Source: a bacterium
GTDB taxonomy: Bacteria > UBP6 > UBA1177 > JAKLFG01
Direction: 5' to 3'
DNA length: 45,663 bases
NCBI GenBank assembly: GCA_022711315.1
Contig: JAKLFG010000015.1
Coordinates: forward strand, 1-45,663
Shown here: in pieces, positions 34,401-41,469 of the stretch
How positions within the stretch are numbered: position 1 is the stretch's first letter
Layout: each line of letters begins with the position of its first letter
Notes under the pieces: generated by a model
What the model saw: only the letters and a program-made list of their open reading frames with translations
Told to the model about the DNA's origin: nothing
Database searches by the model: none
Made by a program: the position numbers and the translations under genes

Positions 34401-34715
34401 GCCGCCCGAGTCCTTGTTCGCCAATATGCCGGGAAGTATCTCCTTCAGCGCGACATCACGGCCGGCATGGGCATCGAACACGAGCAGGACGCGACCGATG
34501 CCGCCATGACCCAATTCCTGCTTGGCCTGATAGCGCCCCGGTGTCTCGGGGGTTATCGCTTCCTCATCCTCCGAAACAGCGGAAAGGACCGGGGCCGCAC
34601 CGGGGCTCCCGAGCGTTTCGAAGACCATATCGTCGTCCGCCTCGGGCACATCGATGGTGTCGCAGGGGTTGGCCGGACGGCCCTCCGGCGGTTTGTCGTT
34701 CAGGTCCTTCGGCAT
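31407..34715 (-). CDS. Serine/threonine kinase with 14 WD40 repeats
   Basis: This 1102-residue membrane sensor kinase is paralogous to the one at 14688-17930. An acidic N-terminal tail of about 60 residues precedes the kinase domain: glycine loop GHGGIGRV (69-76), Lys91, HRDLKPDN with Asp199, DWGLAK (217-222) instead of DFG, and PPEQ. The membrane span is at about 382-401. A TPR-like helical stretch and about 14 WD40 blades fill the C-terminal half, giving two probable propellers on the periplasmic side. The ATG at 34715 follows GGAGAGGGG and has its own promoter. The downstream TPR lipoprotein is translationally coupled. Ligands and kinase targets are unknown. A purely cytoplasmic WD40 region is the alternative if the hydrophobic segment is not a true span. 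Confidence 0.88.
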   Translation of the reverse strand: MPKDLNDKPPEGRPANPCDTIDVPEADDDMVFETLGSPGAAPVLSAVSEDEEAITPETPGRYQAKQELGHGGIGRVLLVFDAHAGRDVALKEILPGILANKDSGGRTPSSPSRVIHARFLREARVTGQLEHPSIVPVYEIGRHPDGSCYYTMRLVKGITLSRAIAGCVDLEERLKLLTHFHDMCNALAYAHSRGVVHRDLKPDNVMIGEFGETVVLDWGLAKVRGKKDHGARSLEKKILLLKESEESQTICGRVLGTPAYMPPEQAMGEIENIDERSDIYSLGAVLYEILTGARPYEGGSPYEIVSKVVQGEPTAINLLEPSAPADLVAIAQKAMSRKKERRYGQVVEMTRDIKNYLAGGRVSAYRYGPLELLGKFFRHHKALGILSLLILLLLVVGSGLVYREYLRSQRSLLVSKALWYTDRSRKYEQERDYGASRVFAAAALLHNPLVEQSPFHIGKVEQAHPEVLPLYADINSRLYTSRLNMWAELERIVPVSGAVWAVAFSPDGTQLVSAGPAKDGPSITIWDTVAGSPRGSLSGFSGTATTVAFSPDGAVIASGTQGGRILLWDAKTLQQKKGLPGHSGTVFAVMFSPDSKRLVSAGLDGTVRMWQVASSKESFAVKAHPDGALCVAFSPDGKTVASGGWDKTVALWNAQNGRKLRIMADHSDAVSAVAFAPNGRAVASGGHDRAVVLWNLITDKRRSLGTHRRQVTGLSFSRDGTLLASVGSDNATKIWDTRQEELAFQMESHRKALNAVAFFGDSMLATGGNDKLIRLWRIHPGRSLVSYAGHTGRVTAVRLIPNENLLLSVAEDGTIRFWDILNGLEILQLAVPPGARALEVSRDGRYFAAAGMDTVVYLWRMGETKPYIELKGHADTVRALSFSPDARTLLSGGDDRVVLEWATEGGAQKARYVDHRAAVGAVAYAAAGDRLVSGGQDGIIMLRDARTGKETTRIEFPGAVKSALFFRHDTALIAGGEGSELFAYDLTTGKSVLSLPLPDRGMNDLSLSPDETMAAVVTEDGVTRLFSLASGRPLLYLDTGDGGSAVFARGAGTVFASDGNEIKKFPLDESYLDNDPRLLFDDSQRRSGLRLNGTQVEPVEEM

Positions 34716-34780
34716 GAGATACGCGCCCCTCTCCGGTGATCAGATCTCCGCTTCTTTTCCCGACCCTTAGTGAACGAGGG

Positions 34781-34809
34781 ATTTTAACGAAACAATAGGG
34801 CGGAAGCAA
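34781..34809 (-). promoter_or_regulatory. Promoter of second kinase-TPR lipoprotein unit
   Basis: Minus strand: -35 TTGCTT at 34809-34804, 17-base spacer, -10 TAAAAT at 34786-34781. The predicted leader is about 60 bases. It lies just after the prmC stop, separating the kinase unit from the rpmE-prmC cluster. Confidence 0.6.
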
Positions 34810-34821
34810 CTTTATTCGCGC

Positions 34822-35661
34822 TTATGTCGTGAACACCGCGACCCGCTCTATCCCCGCATAGTCTTTTACGATGTCGACCAACCGCAGTTCGGTCCGCGCG
34901 GTCCGCGCCATCGGCGCGCCGAGGAAGCCGAGTTCCATCAGCAGATGGCCGCCCGGCTTGAGAAAACGGTATGCATCGGCGAGGATGCGCCGCGAAACGG
35001 CAAAGCCGTCGGGGCCACCATCGAACGCCATACGGGGCTCATGGGCGCCCGGTGTTCCGGCAAGGGCATCGGTCTCGGCAACGGTGAGATACGGCGGGTT
35101 GACCGCGATGAGATCGAAGGTGCCCGTGATCGCCGCAAAGATATCGCTTTCGATTAGGTGGAATCGCCGCTCCTTCCCGGAGAAGAGCCGTTCGGCGTTG
35201 AGGCGCGCCACCGCGAGGGCATCGGGCGACAGATCGGCGAGGGTGATATCTGCGTCAGTGAACCGGGCGAGTGTCAGGCCGATACAGCCGCTCCCGCAAC
35301 AAAGATCGAGTATCCGGGCCTCGGGACGGTAACGCAGGAGCCGCAACGCCTCCTCGACGAGATGTTCGGTATCGGGTCGCGGGATGAGGACGCGCCGGTC
35401 TACGAAGAATTCATCCTCGAAAAAATACTTGCGGCCGACGATATAGGCGACCGGTTCGCGGGTGAGCCGCCGCGCGACAAGCGCATCGAACCTTGCCTGC
35501 TCCGGGTCAGACACCTCCTTGCCATAGCCGGTCAAGAGATCGCTCCGGTCAACGCCACGGACATGGGCGAGCAGTATCTCGGCATCGAGGCGTGGCGTGT
35601 CGGTCGCCCCGTTCAGCCGCTCGGCGGCGGCGCGGATGACCTCTGCCACGCGTTGCGGCAT
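34822..35661 (-). CDS. prmC: Release factor glutamine methyltransferase PrmC
   Basis: This 279-residue cytoplasmic enzyme methylates the glutamine of the GGQ motif in release factors using S-adenosylmethionine. The N-terminal helical domain recognises the release factor. The Rossmann domain has motif I LDLCCGSGCIG (118-128) and the catalytic NPPY (188-191), which are diagnostic. Length is that of the E. coli enzyme (277). It starts 4 bases after the prfA stop, so its substrate RF1 is made just upstream in the same unit. The terminal position in rpmE-DUF1385-prfA-prmC is the same as in many Deltaproteobacteria. Confidence 0.93.
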   Translation of the reverse strand: MPQRVAEVIRAAAERLNGATDTPRLDAEILLAHVRGVDRSDLLTGYGKEVSDPEQARFDALVARRLTREPVAYIVGRKYFFEDEFFVDRRVLIPRPDTEHLVEEALRLLRYRPEARILDLCCGSGCIGLTLARFTDADITLADLSPDALAVARLNAERLFSGKERRFHLIESDIFAAITGTFDLIAVNPPYLTVAETDALAGTPGAHEPRMAFDGGPDGFAVSRRILADAYRFLKPGGHLLMELGFLGAPMARTARTELRLVDIVKDYAGIERVAVFTT

Positions 35662-35665
35662 CGGG

Positions 35666-36748
35666 TCAACTCAAACTGCTTTTGAGCAGTTCGGCGTTCT
35701 GGAAGGTGATGAGTGGATCGATGACCATATCGAGACTTCCTTCCATGATCTCGCCAAGGCGATAGAGGGTAAGCCCGATGCGATGGTCGGTGCAGCGATT
35801 CTGCGGGAAGTTGTAGGTCCGGATCTTCTCGCTGCGATCGCCCGAGCCGACAAGAGATCTGCGCTGAGCCGCCGTCTCACGGTCGCGGCGCTCTATCTCG
35901 GCCTGAAGCAGTTTCGAGCGCAAGAGGGCCATCGCCCGGATACGGTTCTGTATCTGCGAGCGTTCCTCCTGCATCGCCACGACAATGCCGGTCGGGACAT
36001 GGGTGATGCGGATGGCCGAGTCGGTCTTGTTGACATGCTGACCGCCGGCTCCGCTCGCGCGGTAGGTGTCGATCTTGAGGTCTTTCTCGTCTATCGGATA
36101 ATCGTCGATCTCGTCGGCTTCGGGGAGGACCGCCACGGTGATGGCCGAAGTATGGACCCGCCCCTGCGCCTCGGTGACCGGCACCCGTTGGACGCGGTGA
36201 ACGCCACCTTCGTACTTGAGCCGGCCATAAACACTCGCCCCCTTGACCTCGGCGACGACCTCCTTCATGCCTCCCCCCTCCTGCGCACTCGAGGAGAGCA
36301 CCTCGATCTTCCATCCCCTGAGTTCGGCATAGCGGCTGTACATGCGGAAGACCTCGCCCGCGAAAAGCGCCGCCTCATCACCGCCGGTACCGGCCCGTAT
36401 CTCGAGGATGGCGTTCTTGTCGTCCATCGGATCGTGTGGCAGGAGCAGGACTCGCAATTCCTCCTTAAGGAGATCGTATCTCTCTTCCAATCCGGGCAAC
36501 TCATCCTTGATGAGCGCCAGCATATCGGGCTCTTTTTCGCTCCTCAACAGGTCCTTGTGCCCGACGATCTCCGCGGAGACCCTCTTCCAATCGAGGAACT
36601 TCTGCGCGATATCCTTGAGGTGCGCGTACTCCTGAGACAGTTTCTTGAACCGCTTGAGATCGGCCACGACATCGGGCCGCGAAAGTTCCCCTTCGAGATC
36701 CTGATATTTCTTGTAGAGTTCTTCCAGTTTGTCCTTTATATCGAGCAC
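35666..36748 (-). CDS. prfA: Peptide chain release factor 1
   Basis: This 360-residue RF1 recognises UAA and UAG and triggers peptide release on the ribosome. The tripeptide anticodon PxT is PVT (190-192), and the catalytic GGQ is at 235-237 within SGAGGQHVNKTDSAIR. The PxT motif separates it from RF2, which has SPF. Length equals E. coli RF1. Translation starts at GTG 36748, which has GGAGGGGG upstream and lies inside the last codons of the DUF1385 gene (13-base overlap), so the two are coupled. The modifying enzyme PrmC is encoded next. Confidence 0.96.
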   Translation of the reverse strand: MLDIKDKLEELYKKYQDLEGELSRPDVVADLKRFKKLSQEYAHLKDIAQKFLDWKRVSAEIVGHKDLLRSEKEPDMLALIKDELPGLEERYDLLKEELRVLLLPHDPMDDKNAILEIRAGTGGDEAALFAGEVFRMYSRYAELRGWKIEVLSSSAQEGGGMKEVVAEVKGASVYGRLKYEGGVHRVQRVPVTEAQGRVHTSAITVAVLPEADEIDDYPIDEKDLKIDTYRASGAGGQHVNKTDSAIRITHVPTGIVVAMQEERSQIQNRIRAMALLRSKLLQAEIERRDRETAAQRRSLVGSGDRSEKIRTYNFPQNRCTDHRIGLTLYRLGEIMEGSLDMVIDPLITFQNAELLKSSLS

Positions 36749-37776
36749 GGCGCCCCCTCCGGCGGCGGCGGGTTGAGCGCGCCGCTCATCTTCGCGCGGA
36801 ATTCGGCAAAGTCATGGAAGGTATCCTCTGCCCCGTCGGGCGGCAGGCCCACATTCCTCTCCTGCAGATCGAGCGCCATGGCAAGCGACACCAGACCGAT
36901 CTCGAGCACATCGGGGGCCGGCTCGGTCGTCGTGATACGCTGATACCAAAGACCGGGGGCGATCATCACCGCGAGCACCCGGCTCTTCGGGAATCGCGAC
37001 ACCAGTTTCTGCAGTTCGTAACTCACTCCGCCGATGGGGAAGATCAGCAGTATCTTGATGAAGATGTAGACGAAATTATCAAGCAGTTTTGAGCCGGTGA
37101 TCGGCGGCACAAAGGCGAACACGACAGTGAACACGACTATCGAGATGAGTATGACGGTGATCATGAAACTGGTGCCGCAACGCGGGTGGGCCGTCGGGTA
37201 TTTGCGGGCGTTCTCGGGGATCAGTTCCTCGCCCGCCTCCCAGGTCGTTATCGCCTTGTGCTCGGCACCGTGATAGGAAAAAAGTCGTTTCACCTCGGCC
37301 ATCTTCGAGATGCCCCAGAGATAGAGCGAGAAGATGATGACCTTCACCACGCCGTCGATGAAGTGGAAGAGCATAGAATTGATAGAGGTCTCGCCACGGA
37401 TACCTTTCTCGAGGAAGTAAGCGGCGCCGTGGGGGAGCGCAACGAACAACAGCATCGCGAGGGCGAAGGCGGCGAGTATCGTCATGACGGTACCGGTCTT
37501 CGTCAGTTTCTCCTCCTCCTTCCCCTCTTCGACCGACTCGTTGGCCGACCAGGTGATCGCCTGCATCCCGTTGTACATCGCCTCGTAAAGGACGAACATG
37601 CCACGCAGAAAAGGTTTTTTGACGATACCGGGGAAGAGGTTCTCCCAACGGCGGCTCCGGACCTTGATGGTGCCGTCGGGTTTGCGGACCGCGATGACGA
37701 AGTAATCGGGGGTCCGCATCATCACCCCTTCGATAACGGCCTGTCCGCCGGCATTGAGTATGCGTTTCTCGGTCAT
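36736..37776 (-). CDS. DUF1385 membrane protein (YqhQ-like)
   Basis: This 346-residue inner-membrane protein has the DUF1385 signatures: GGQAVIEGVMMR at 10-21, YHGAEHKAI in the middle and HPRCGTSF after it, with about five hydrophobic helices. It is conserved beside rpmE and prfA in many bacteria, but its function is not established. The position between a ribosomal protein and release factor genes is probably historical linkage. Its last codons hold the ribosome site and GTG start of prfA. The gap to rpmE is 98 bases, in which I see no clear promoter or hairpin, so it is likely transcribed from the rpmE promoter. Confidence 0.92.
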   Translation of the reverse strand: MTEKRILNAGGQAVIEGVMMRTPDYFVIAVRKPDGTIKVRSRRWENLFPGIVKKPFLRGMFVLYEAMYNGMQAITWSANESVEEGKEEEKLTKTGTVMTILAAFALAMLLFVALPHGAAYFLEKGIRGETSINSMLFHFIDGVVKVIIFSLYLWGISKMAEVKRLFSYHGAEHKAITTWEAGEELIPENARKYPTAHPRCGTSFMITVILISIVVFTVVFAFVPPITGSKLLDNFVYIFIKILLIFPIGGVSYELQKLVSRFPKSRVLAVMIAPGLWYQRITTTEPAPDVLEIGLVSLAMALDLQERNVGLPPDGAEDTFHDFAEFRAKMSGALNPPPPEGAPCSI

Positions 37777-37874
37777 ACAGGATACTCCGATGGATCTAAC
37801 TTTAAGGGAAGACTATCTAACGGGCGAAGAGCGGGCACGGATGCATCATAAGAGAGCAGAACGACACAGGGGAT

Positions 37875-38099
37875 CTACTTCTTGCCGGAGTAGTCGGCCT
37901 TCTTGTATTTCTGCTTGAACTTCTCGATGCGACCGGCGGTGTCGACGATCTTCTGCTTGCCGCTGTAGAAGGGATGGCACGCCGAGCATATCTCGACCGT
38001 GTACCCGCCGTCCTTCGTCGACATCGTCTGGAAGGAACTCCCGCACGAGCAGGATATCGTGATGAGATGCAGTTTCGGGTGGATGCCTTGTTTCGCCAT
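37875..38099 (-). CDS. rpmE: 50S ribosomal protein L31, zinc-binding form
   Basis: This 74-residue component of the large ribosomal subunit has the pattern IHPK, then SCSC (Cys17, Cys19) and [12 protein letters not shown] (Cys38, Cys41). These four cysteines make it the zinc-binding C+ type, used when zinc is sufficient. Two adjacent ATGs are possible (38102 and 38099); I prefer 38099 because AGGAG then sits six bases upstream, a normal distance. It is first in the rpmE-DUF1385-prfA-prmC unit and has its own strong promoter. Confidence 0.95.
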   Translation of the reverse strand: MAKQGIHPKLHLITISCSCGSSFQTMSTKDGGYTVEICSACHPFYSGKQKIVDTAGRIEKFKQKYKKADYSGKK

Positions 38100-38139
38100 C
38101 ATACGCTCCTTTTTTTCACAACGCCAAAAACGGGTTTGG

Positions 38140-38167
38140 ATATTAGCCATGACCGATGAAAAAGCAA
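38140..38167 (-). promoter_or_regulatory. Promoter of rpmE-DUF1385-prfA-prmC
   Basis: Minus strand: -35 TTGCTT at 38167-38162, 16-base spacer, -10 TAATAT at 38145-38140. The predicted start is near 38133, with a leader of about 34 bases ending in AGGAG. Confidence 0.6.
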
Positions 38168-38182
38168 GAAGTTTTTTAGATG

Positions 38183-38197
38183 ACCCCTCGACGGGGT
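38183..38197 (-). terminator. Short GC hairpin after Cys-rich lipoprotein gene
   Basis: Minus strand: ACCCC, a 5-base loop, GGGGT, starting 8 bases after the stop at 38205. No run of T follows at once, so it is a weak candidate for an intrinsic terminator. Its place between the stop codon and the rpmE promoter is what makes it plausible. Confidence 0.25.
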
Positions 38198-38204
38198 AGC
38201 GGAG

Positions 38205-39023
38205 CTAGTAGCAATACCCCTGGATGCAGGGCTGGCCGGAACAGCAGGTATCGTTCTCCGAGCAGACATCGCCCGCCGGGATACATTCTTTCGCGTTCAG
38301 GAGGAGAAGAGCAGAACCGGTGTTGCAGGAGGGGTTGTCGTAGCAGACCAGGTCTCCCGTCTTGCATTCGTAACAGTCAGCACGCACCTCGGTCGAATTG
38401 TAGGTCTTGCACTTACCATCTTCCACTTTGCATGCCGACGGGATGCACTGTTTGCCATCCATATACACCTGACCCTGCGGGCAGATACCGCAGGTCTGCA
38501 GAGCCGCCGAGGCAAGGCACTTCAGCGTTTTGAACCCTTTGTCGGCGTAGCAACAACCGGCCGGGCAGTTGGTTTCGTTGCAGGCGCCGCTCGATCCGAC
38601 GGTATTCACGCAACGGGCAAGTTTCTTGTTGCAGGTGGTGCCGGCGTAAGAAGAGCAGTCCCCGTCGCCCTGACAGCCTTCGGCGCACTTCGCGTTGACG
38701 CAGATGAGGCAGGCGCCACAGTCACCGTCTATTTTGCAGTTCTTGCCGAGATTGGCGGTAGCGCAGTCACCGGTGTTGGTATCGGTGTCGGGTATCTCGT
38801 TGTCCGCTATGGGCGTGTCACTGTCGCCGACGGCATTATCGGTCACCGTAGTATCGCTGTCGGGCAACTGATTGTCCGGCAGGGAGGTGTCCGGCGTCAC
38901 CGTGTCGGAATCGCCGACCGGGGCATTGTCGTTGTTGGTCGGGATGGTCGGATCATCACCGCCGCAGGAAACAAGGGACAAGAGCACCATGCTCAAAACG
39001 AGCAACATGACATTCATCTTCAT
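38205..39023 (-). CDS. Cys-rich lipoprotein with Asp/Thr-rich tether
   Basis: This is a 272-residue predicted lipoprotein. The signal ends in LVSC (Cys20) and is followed by GGDD. Residues 21-90 are a low-complexity tether of repeated DSDT, PDN and PDTDT units. Residues 90-272 contain over 25 cysteines in short modules (CKIDGDCGACLIC, CNETNCPAGCCY, CSENDTCCSGQPC), which would form a disulfide-knotted domain like the Dickkopf/EB-type modules of myxobacterial surface proteins. No catalytic motif is visible. ATG 39023 follows AAGGAGG, with a promoter at 39083-39110. It is monocistronic, with the rpmE unit starting separately downstream. Export and surface or periplasmic location are secure; function is unknown. 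Confidence 0.78.
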   Translation of the reverse strand: MKMNVMLLVLSMVLLSLVSCGGDDPTIPTNNDNAPVGDSDTVTPDTSLPDNQLPDSDTTVTDNAVGDSDTPIADNEIPDTDTNTGDCATANLGKNCKIDGDCGACLICVNAKCAEGCQGDGDCSSYAGTTCNKKLARCVNTVGSSGACNETNCPAGCCYADKGFKTLKCLASAALQTCGICPQGQVYMDGKQCIPSACKVEDGKCKTYNSTEVRADCYECKTGDLVCYDNPSCNTGSALLLLNAKECIPAGDVCSENDTCCSGQPCIQGYCY

Positions 39024-39082
39024 CGCATCGCCTCCTTGAAAAGCAAAATATATCACAAGGAACACACCATAAAATATGGCCC

Positions 39083-39110
39083 ACTATAACATGTAAAAGA
39101 TGAATAGCAA
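39083..39110 (-). promoter_or_regulatory. Promoter of Cys-rich lipoprotein gene
   Basis: Minus strand: -35 TTGCTA at 39110-39105, 16-base spacer, -10 TATAGT at 39088-39083. It lies in the A/T-rich 297-base gap 39024-39320, which otherwise holds only the yajC promoter. Confidence 0.55.
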
Positions 39111-39257
39111 CTATTTTTTTCACCGTGCTTTTGACCGACCTTGAGCATCTCTCACCTAAATTTCTAGTGCTCCTGAAGTGTAGACCCCCCGGAAGGCGAA
39201 AAAGTTTCCCGTTCTCGCGCAAAAAAATATGGCTCATCCACGCAGGAAAATAAAATC

Positions 39258-39286
39258 TTGCCTTATTTGCGTTTCGGAGTTACCAT
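39258..39286 (+). promoter_or_regulatory. Promoter of yajC-secD-secF-recJ
   Basis: -35 TTGCCT at 39258-39263, 17-base spacer, -10 TACCAT at 39281-39286. The predicted start near 39293 leaves a leader of about 28 bases holding GGAGG at 39311-39315. Confidence 0.5.
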
Positions 39287-39320
39287 GCCTCGCTTTTTTG
39301 TTTTTTGCTTGGAGGAAGCG

Positions 39321-39686
39321 GTGAATATCTCAATGATTTCAAGATTATCTGATCTTCTTGTTGTTCAGAGCGCTCCCCCGGCTGATGGTGTGGGCGCCAT
39401 ATTCAACATGCTCGTCCCCTTTGTCCTCATTTTCGTCATTTTCTATTTCCTCGTCGTCATGCCGCAAAAGAAACAACAGAAGAAATTGCAGGAGATGCTG
39501 GGGTCCCTCCAGAAGGGGGACCGCGTGATTACCTCCTCAGGCATCTTCGGTCGGGTGACCGAGGTCCGCAACGATTCTTTCAAGATCGAGATAGCCCCGA
39601 AAGTGGTGGTCTCGGTACAGAAAAGCGCCGTGATATCCCGCGTCGCCGAGGATGTCGACCCCGGCGAGGCGACGGAAACGAAATGA
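39321..39686 (+). CDS. yajC: Preprotein translocase accessory subunit YajC
   Basis: This 121-residue small membrane protein works with SecDF at the SecYEG translocon. It has a single membrane helix (about 29-47, FVLIFVIFYFLVV) followed by the family signature MPQKKQQKK and a small soluble domain (GDRVITSSGIFGRVTEV). I chose GTG 39321 because GGAGG lies six bases upstream. An earlier in-frame start at 39258 would fall inside the promoter. It heads the yajC-secD-secF-recJ unit. Confidence 0.92.
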   Translation: MNISMISRLSDLLVVQSAPPADGVGAIFNMLVPFVLIFVIFYFLVVMPQKKQQKKLQEMLGSLQKGDRVITSSGIFGRVTEVRNDSFKIEIAPKVVVSVQKSAVISRVAEDVDPGEATETK

Positions 39687-39738
39687 ACGGTCGGAAAACA
39701 GGTCATGAACTCTTGATGGTGTCATAGGAGATTGCCGT

Positions 39739-41457
39739 ATGGAAAAGAACTGGACGATGAGAGGATTTTTCATCCTCGCGCTCATCATCTTGTCTGTCGT
39801 TTTGCTTCTCCCCTCCTTCATGGACCGGGAACAGTACCCGTGGCTCGGGAAGATAAATGACGGGCTGAACCTCGGCCTCGACCTCAAGGGCGGGATCCAT
39901 TTCGTCCTCTCGGTCGATGTGGACAAGGCGGTGCAGGATCGCGTGGACCGTCAGACCGACGAGATGACCAAACGGATGGAGGAGGAGCAGGTCGCTTTCG
40001 CTTCCATCAAAGCCGACCCGGTGAACCCCATCATACGCATCACTTTGCAGAACGAAAGCGACACGGACAAGTTCCGCGACAAGGTGATCGACTATTTCCG
40101 CACCTTCCGCAAGACCGGGCAGGACGAACTCACCTATGAGTTGACGATGCGGGAGGACTACATCAGCAATCTGAAAGAGACATCGGTAGATCAGGCCATC
40201 GAAACGCTTCGTTCCCGCATCGACGCACTCGGCCTCAAAGAACCGGTCATCGTCAAGCAGGGCTCGAACTCCATACTTATCCAGTTGCCCGGCTACAAGG
40301 ATGTCGAGCGGGCCCGCTCCATCATCGGCCAGACGGCCCAGTTGGAGTTCAAGATCGTCGCCGAGGACCGTGATCCGCTCAACGGCCTCTCCGACATACC
40401 GGATGGCATCACCCTGCAACAAGGGCGCGGACAGAATTCCGATGGCGGCATGCTCGCCTACCAATATGCCGTTTCGCCCGACAAAGAGACTCTTCTCACC
40501 TGGCTGAAGGACAAGGCGCCCGAAGGCACCGAATTCCTCGTCGAGGAGATCATCCGCGGGGACGGCAAAAAAGAATATATGTCGTGGCTGGTCGAGAAAA
40601 AGGCCTATCTCACCGGCGACATGCTGACCGACGCACGCGTCGAGGTGGACCAACAGCGCAACCGCCCCTATGTCAGTCTGTCGTTCGATCGCAACGGGGC
40701 CCGGATATTCGAGGAGGTCACGGGGAAATTCGTGAAACGAAAAATGGCCATCGTCCTTGACAACCGCGTCAATTCGGCCCCTCAGATACAGACCAAGATA
40801 TCGGGCGGGAACGCGATGATCACCCTCAATTCGATGAACGACTTCAACACGACACTGACCGAGGCGAAGGATCTCGCGCTGGTGCTGCGAGCCGGCTCAC
40901 TGCCCGCTCCGGTCACCTTTGAAGAGAACCGGACGGTCGGGCCCAGCCTCGGCGCCGATTCGATCGAAAAGGGCAAGATATCGGTCGCGGTCGGCATGCT
41001 CGTGGTCGTGCTGGCCATGGTCATCTACTACGGCTTTTCGGGGCTCGTCGCCGATCTGGCGCTCCTGCTCAACATTCTCTTCATCATGTCCTTCATGGCC
41101 GCCTTCGGGGCCACGCTCACCTTCCCCGGCATCGCCGGCATCGTGCTCACGATAGGCATGGCGGTCGACGCGAATGTGCTCATCAACGAGCGCATCCGGG
41201 AGGAGTTGCGGAACGGTCACTCGTTCCTGACCGCCTTTGAACTAGGCTACGAACGCGCCTTTTCCGCCATATTCGATTCGAACCTCACGACCGCGATCGC
41301 CGGATTCTTCCTGTGGAATTTCGGGAGCGGCACGGTCAAGGGATTCGCGATAACCCTTCTCATCGGCATCGCCTCGTCCATGTTCACCGCCGTTTATGTG
41401 ACCCGTGTCGTGTTCCATCTCGCGATGAAACTCGGCTTTAAAAAGATATCGGTTTAG
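39739..41457 (+). CDS. secD: Protein translocase subunit SecD
   Basis: This 572-residue RND-type membrane protein uses the proton gradient to pull exported proteins across after SecA. Helix 1 (about 9-27) leads to the family motif GLDLKGG (46-52). The large periplasmic P1 domain occupies most of the first 400 residues, with VDQAIETLRSRIDALGL in P1. The C-terminal half holds five more helices with GMAVDANVLINERIREEL, the conserved RND helix-4 signature. Length is near the usual 530-615. AGGAG precedes ATG 39739. It is followed by secF after 12 bases. Confidence 0.96.
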   Translation: MEKNWTMRGFFILALIILSVVLLLPSFMDREQYPWLGKINDGLNLGLDLKGGIHFVLSVDVDKAVQDRVDRQTDEMTKRMEEEQVAFASIKADPVNPIIRITLQNESDTDKFRDKVIDYFRTFRKTGQDELTYELTMREDYISNLKETSVDQAIETLRSRIDALGLKEPVIVKQGSNSILIQLPGYKDVERARSIIGQTAQLEFKIVAEDRDPLNGLSDIPDGITLQQGRGQNSDGGMLAYQYAVSPDKETLLTWLKDKAPEGTEFLVEEIIRGDGKKEYMSWLVEKKAYLTGDMLTDARVEVDQQRNRPYVSLSFDRNGARIFEEVTGKFVKRKMAIVLDNRVNSAPQIQTKISGGNAMITLNSMNDFNTTLTEAKDLALVLRAGSLPAPVTFEENRTVGPSLGADSIEKGKISVAVGMLVVVLAMVIYYGFSGLVADLALLLNILFIMSFMAAFGATLTFPGIAGIVLTIGMAVDANVLINERIREELRNGHSFLTAFELGYERAFSAIFDSNLTTAIAGFFLWNFGSGTVKGFAITLLIGIASSMFTAVYVTRVVFHLAMKLGFKKISV

Positions 41458-41469
41458 GGAGAGGCTGTC

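Noticed and set aside
38956..39237. 93-codon minus-strand open frame in the gap between the Cys-rich lipoprotein and yajC
   Set aside because: It overlaps the lipoprotein start and its promoter, and has no ribosome site or homology.
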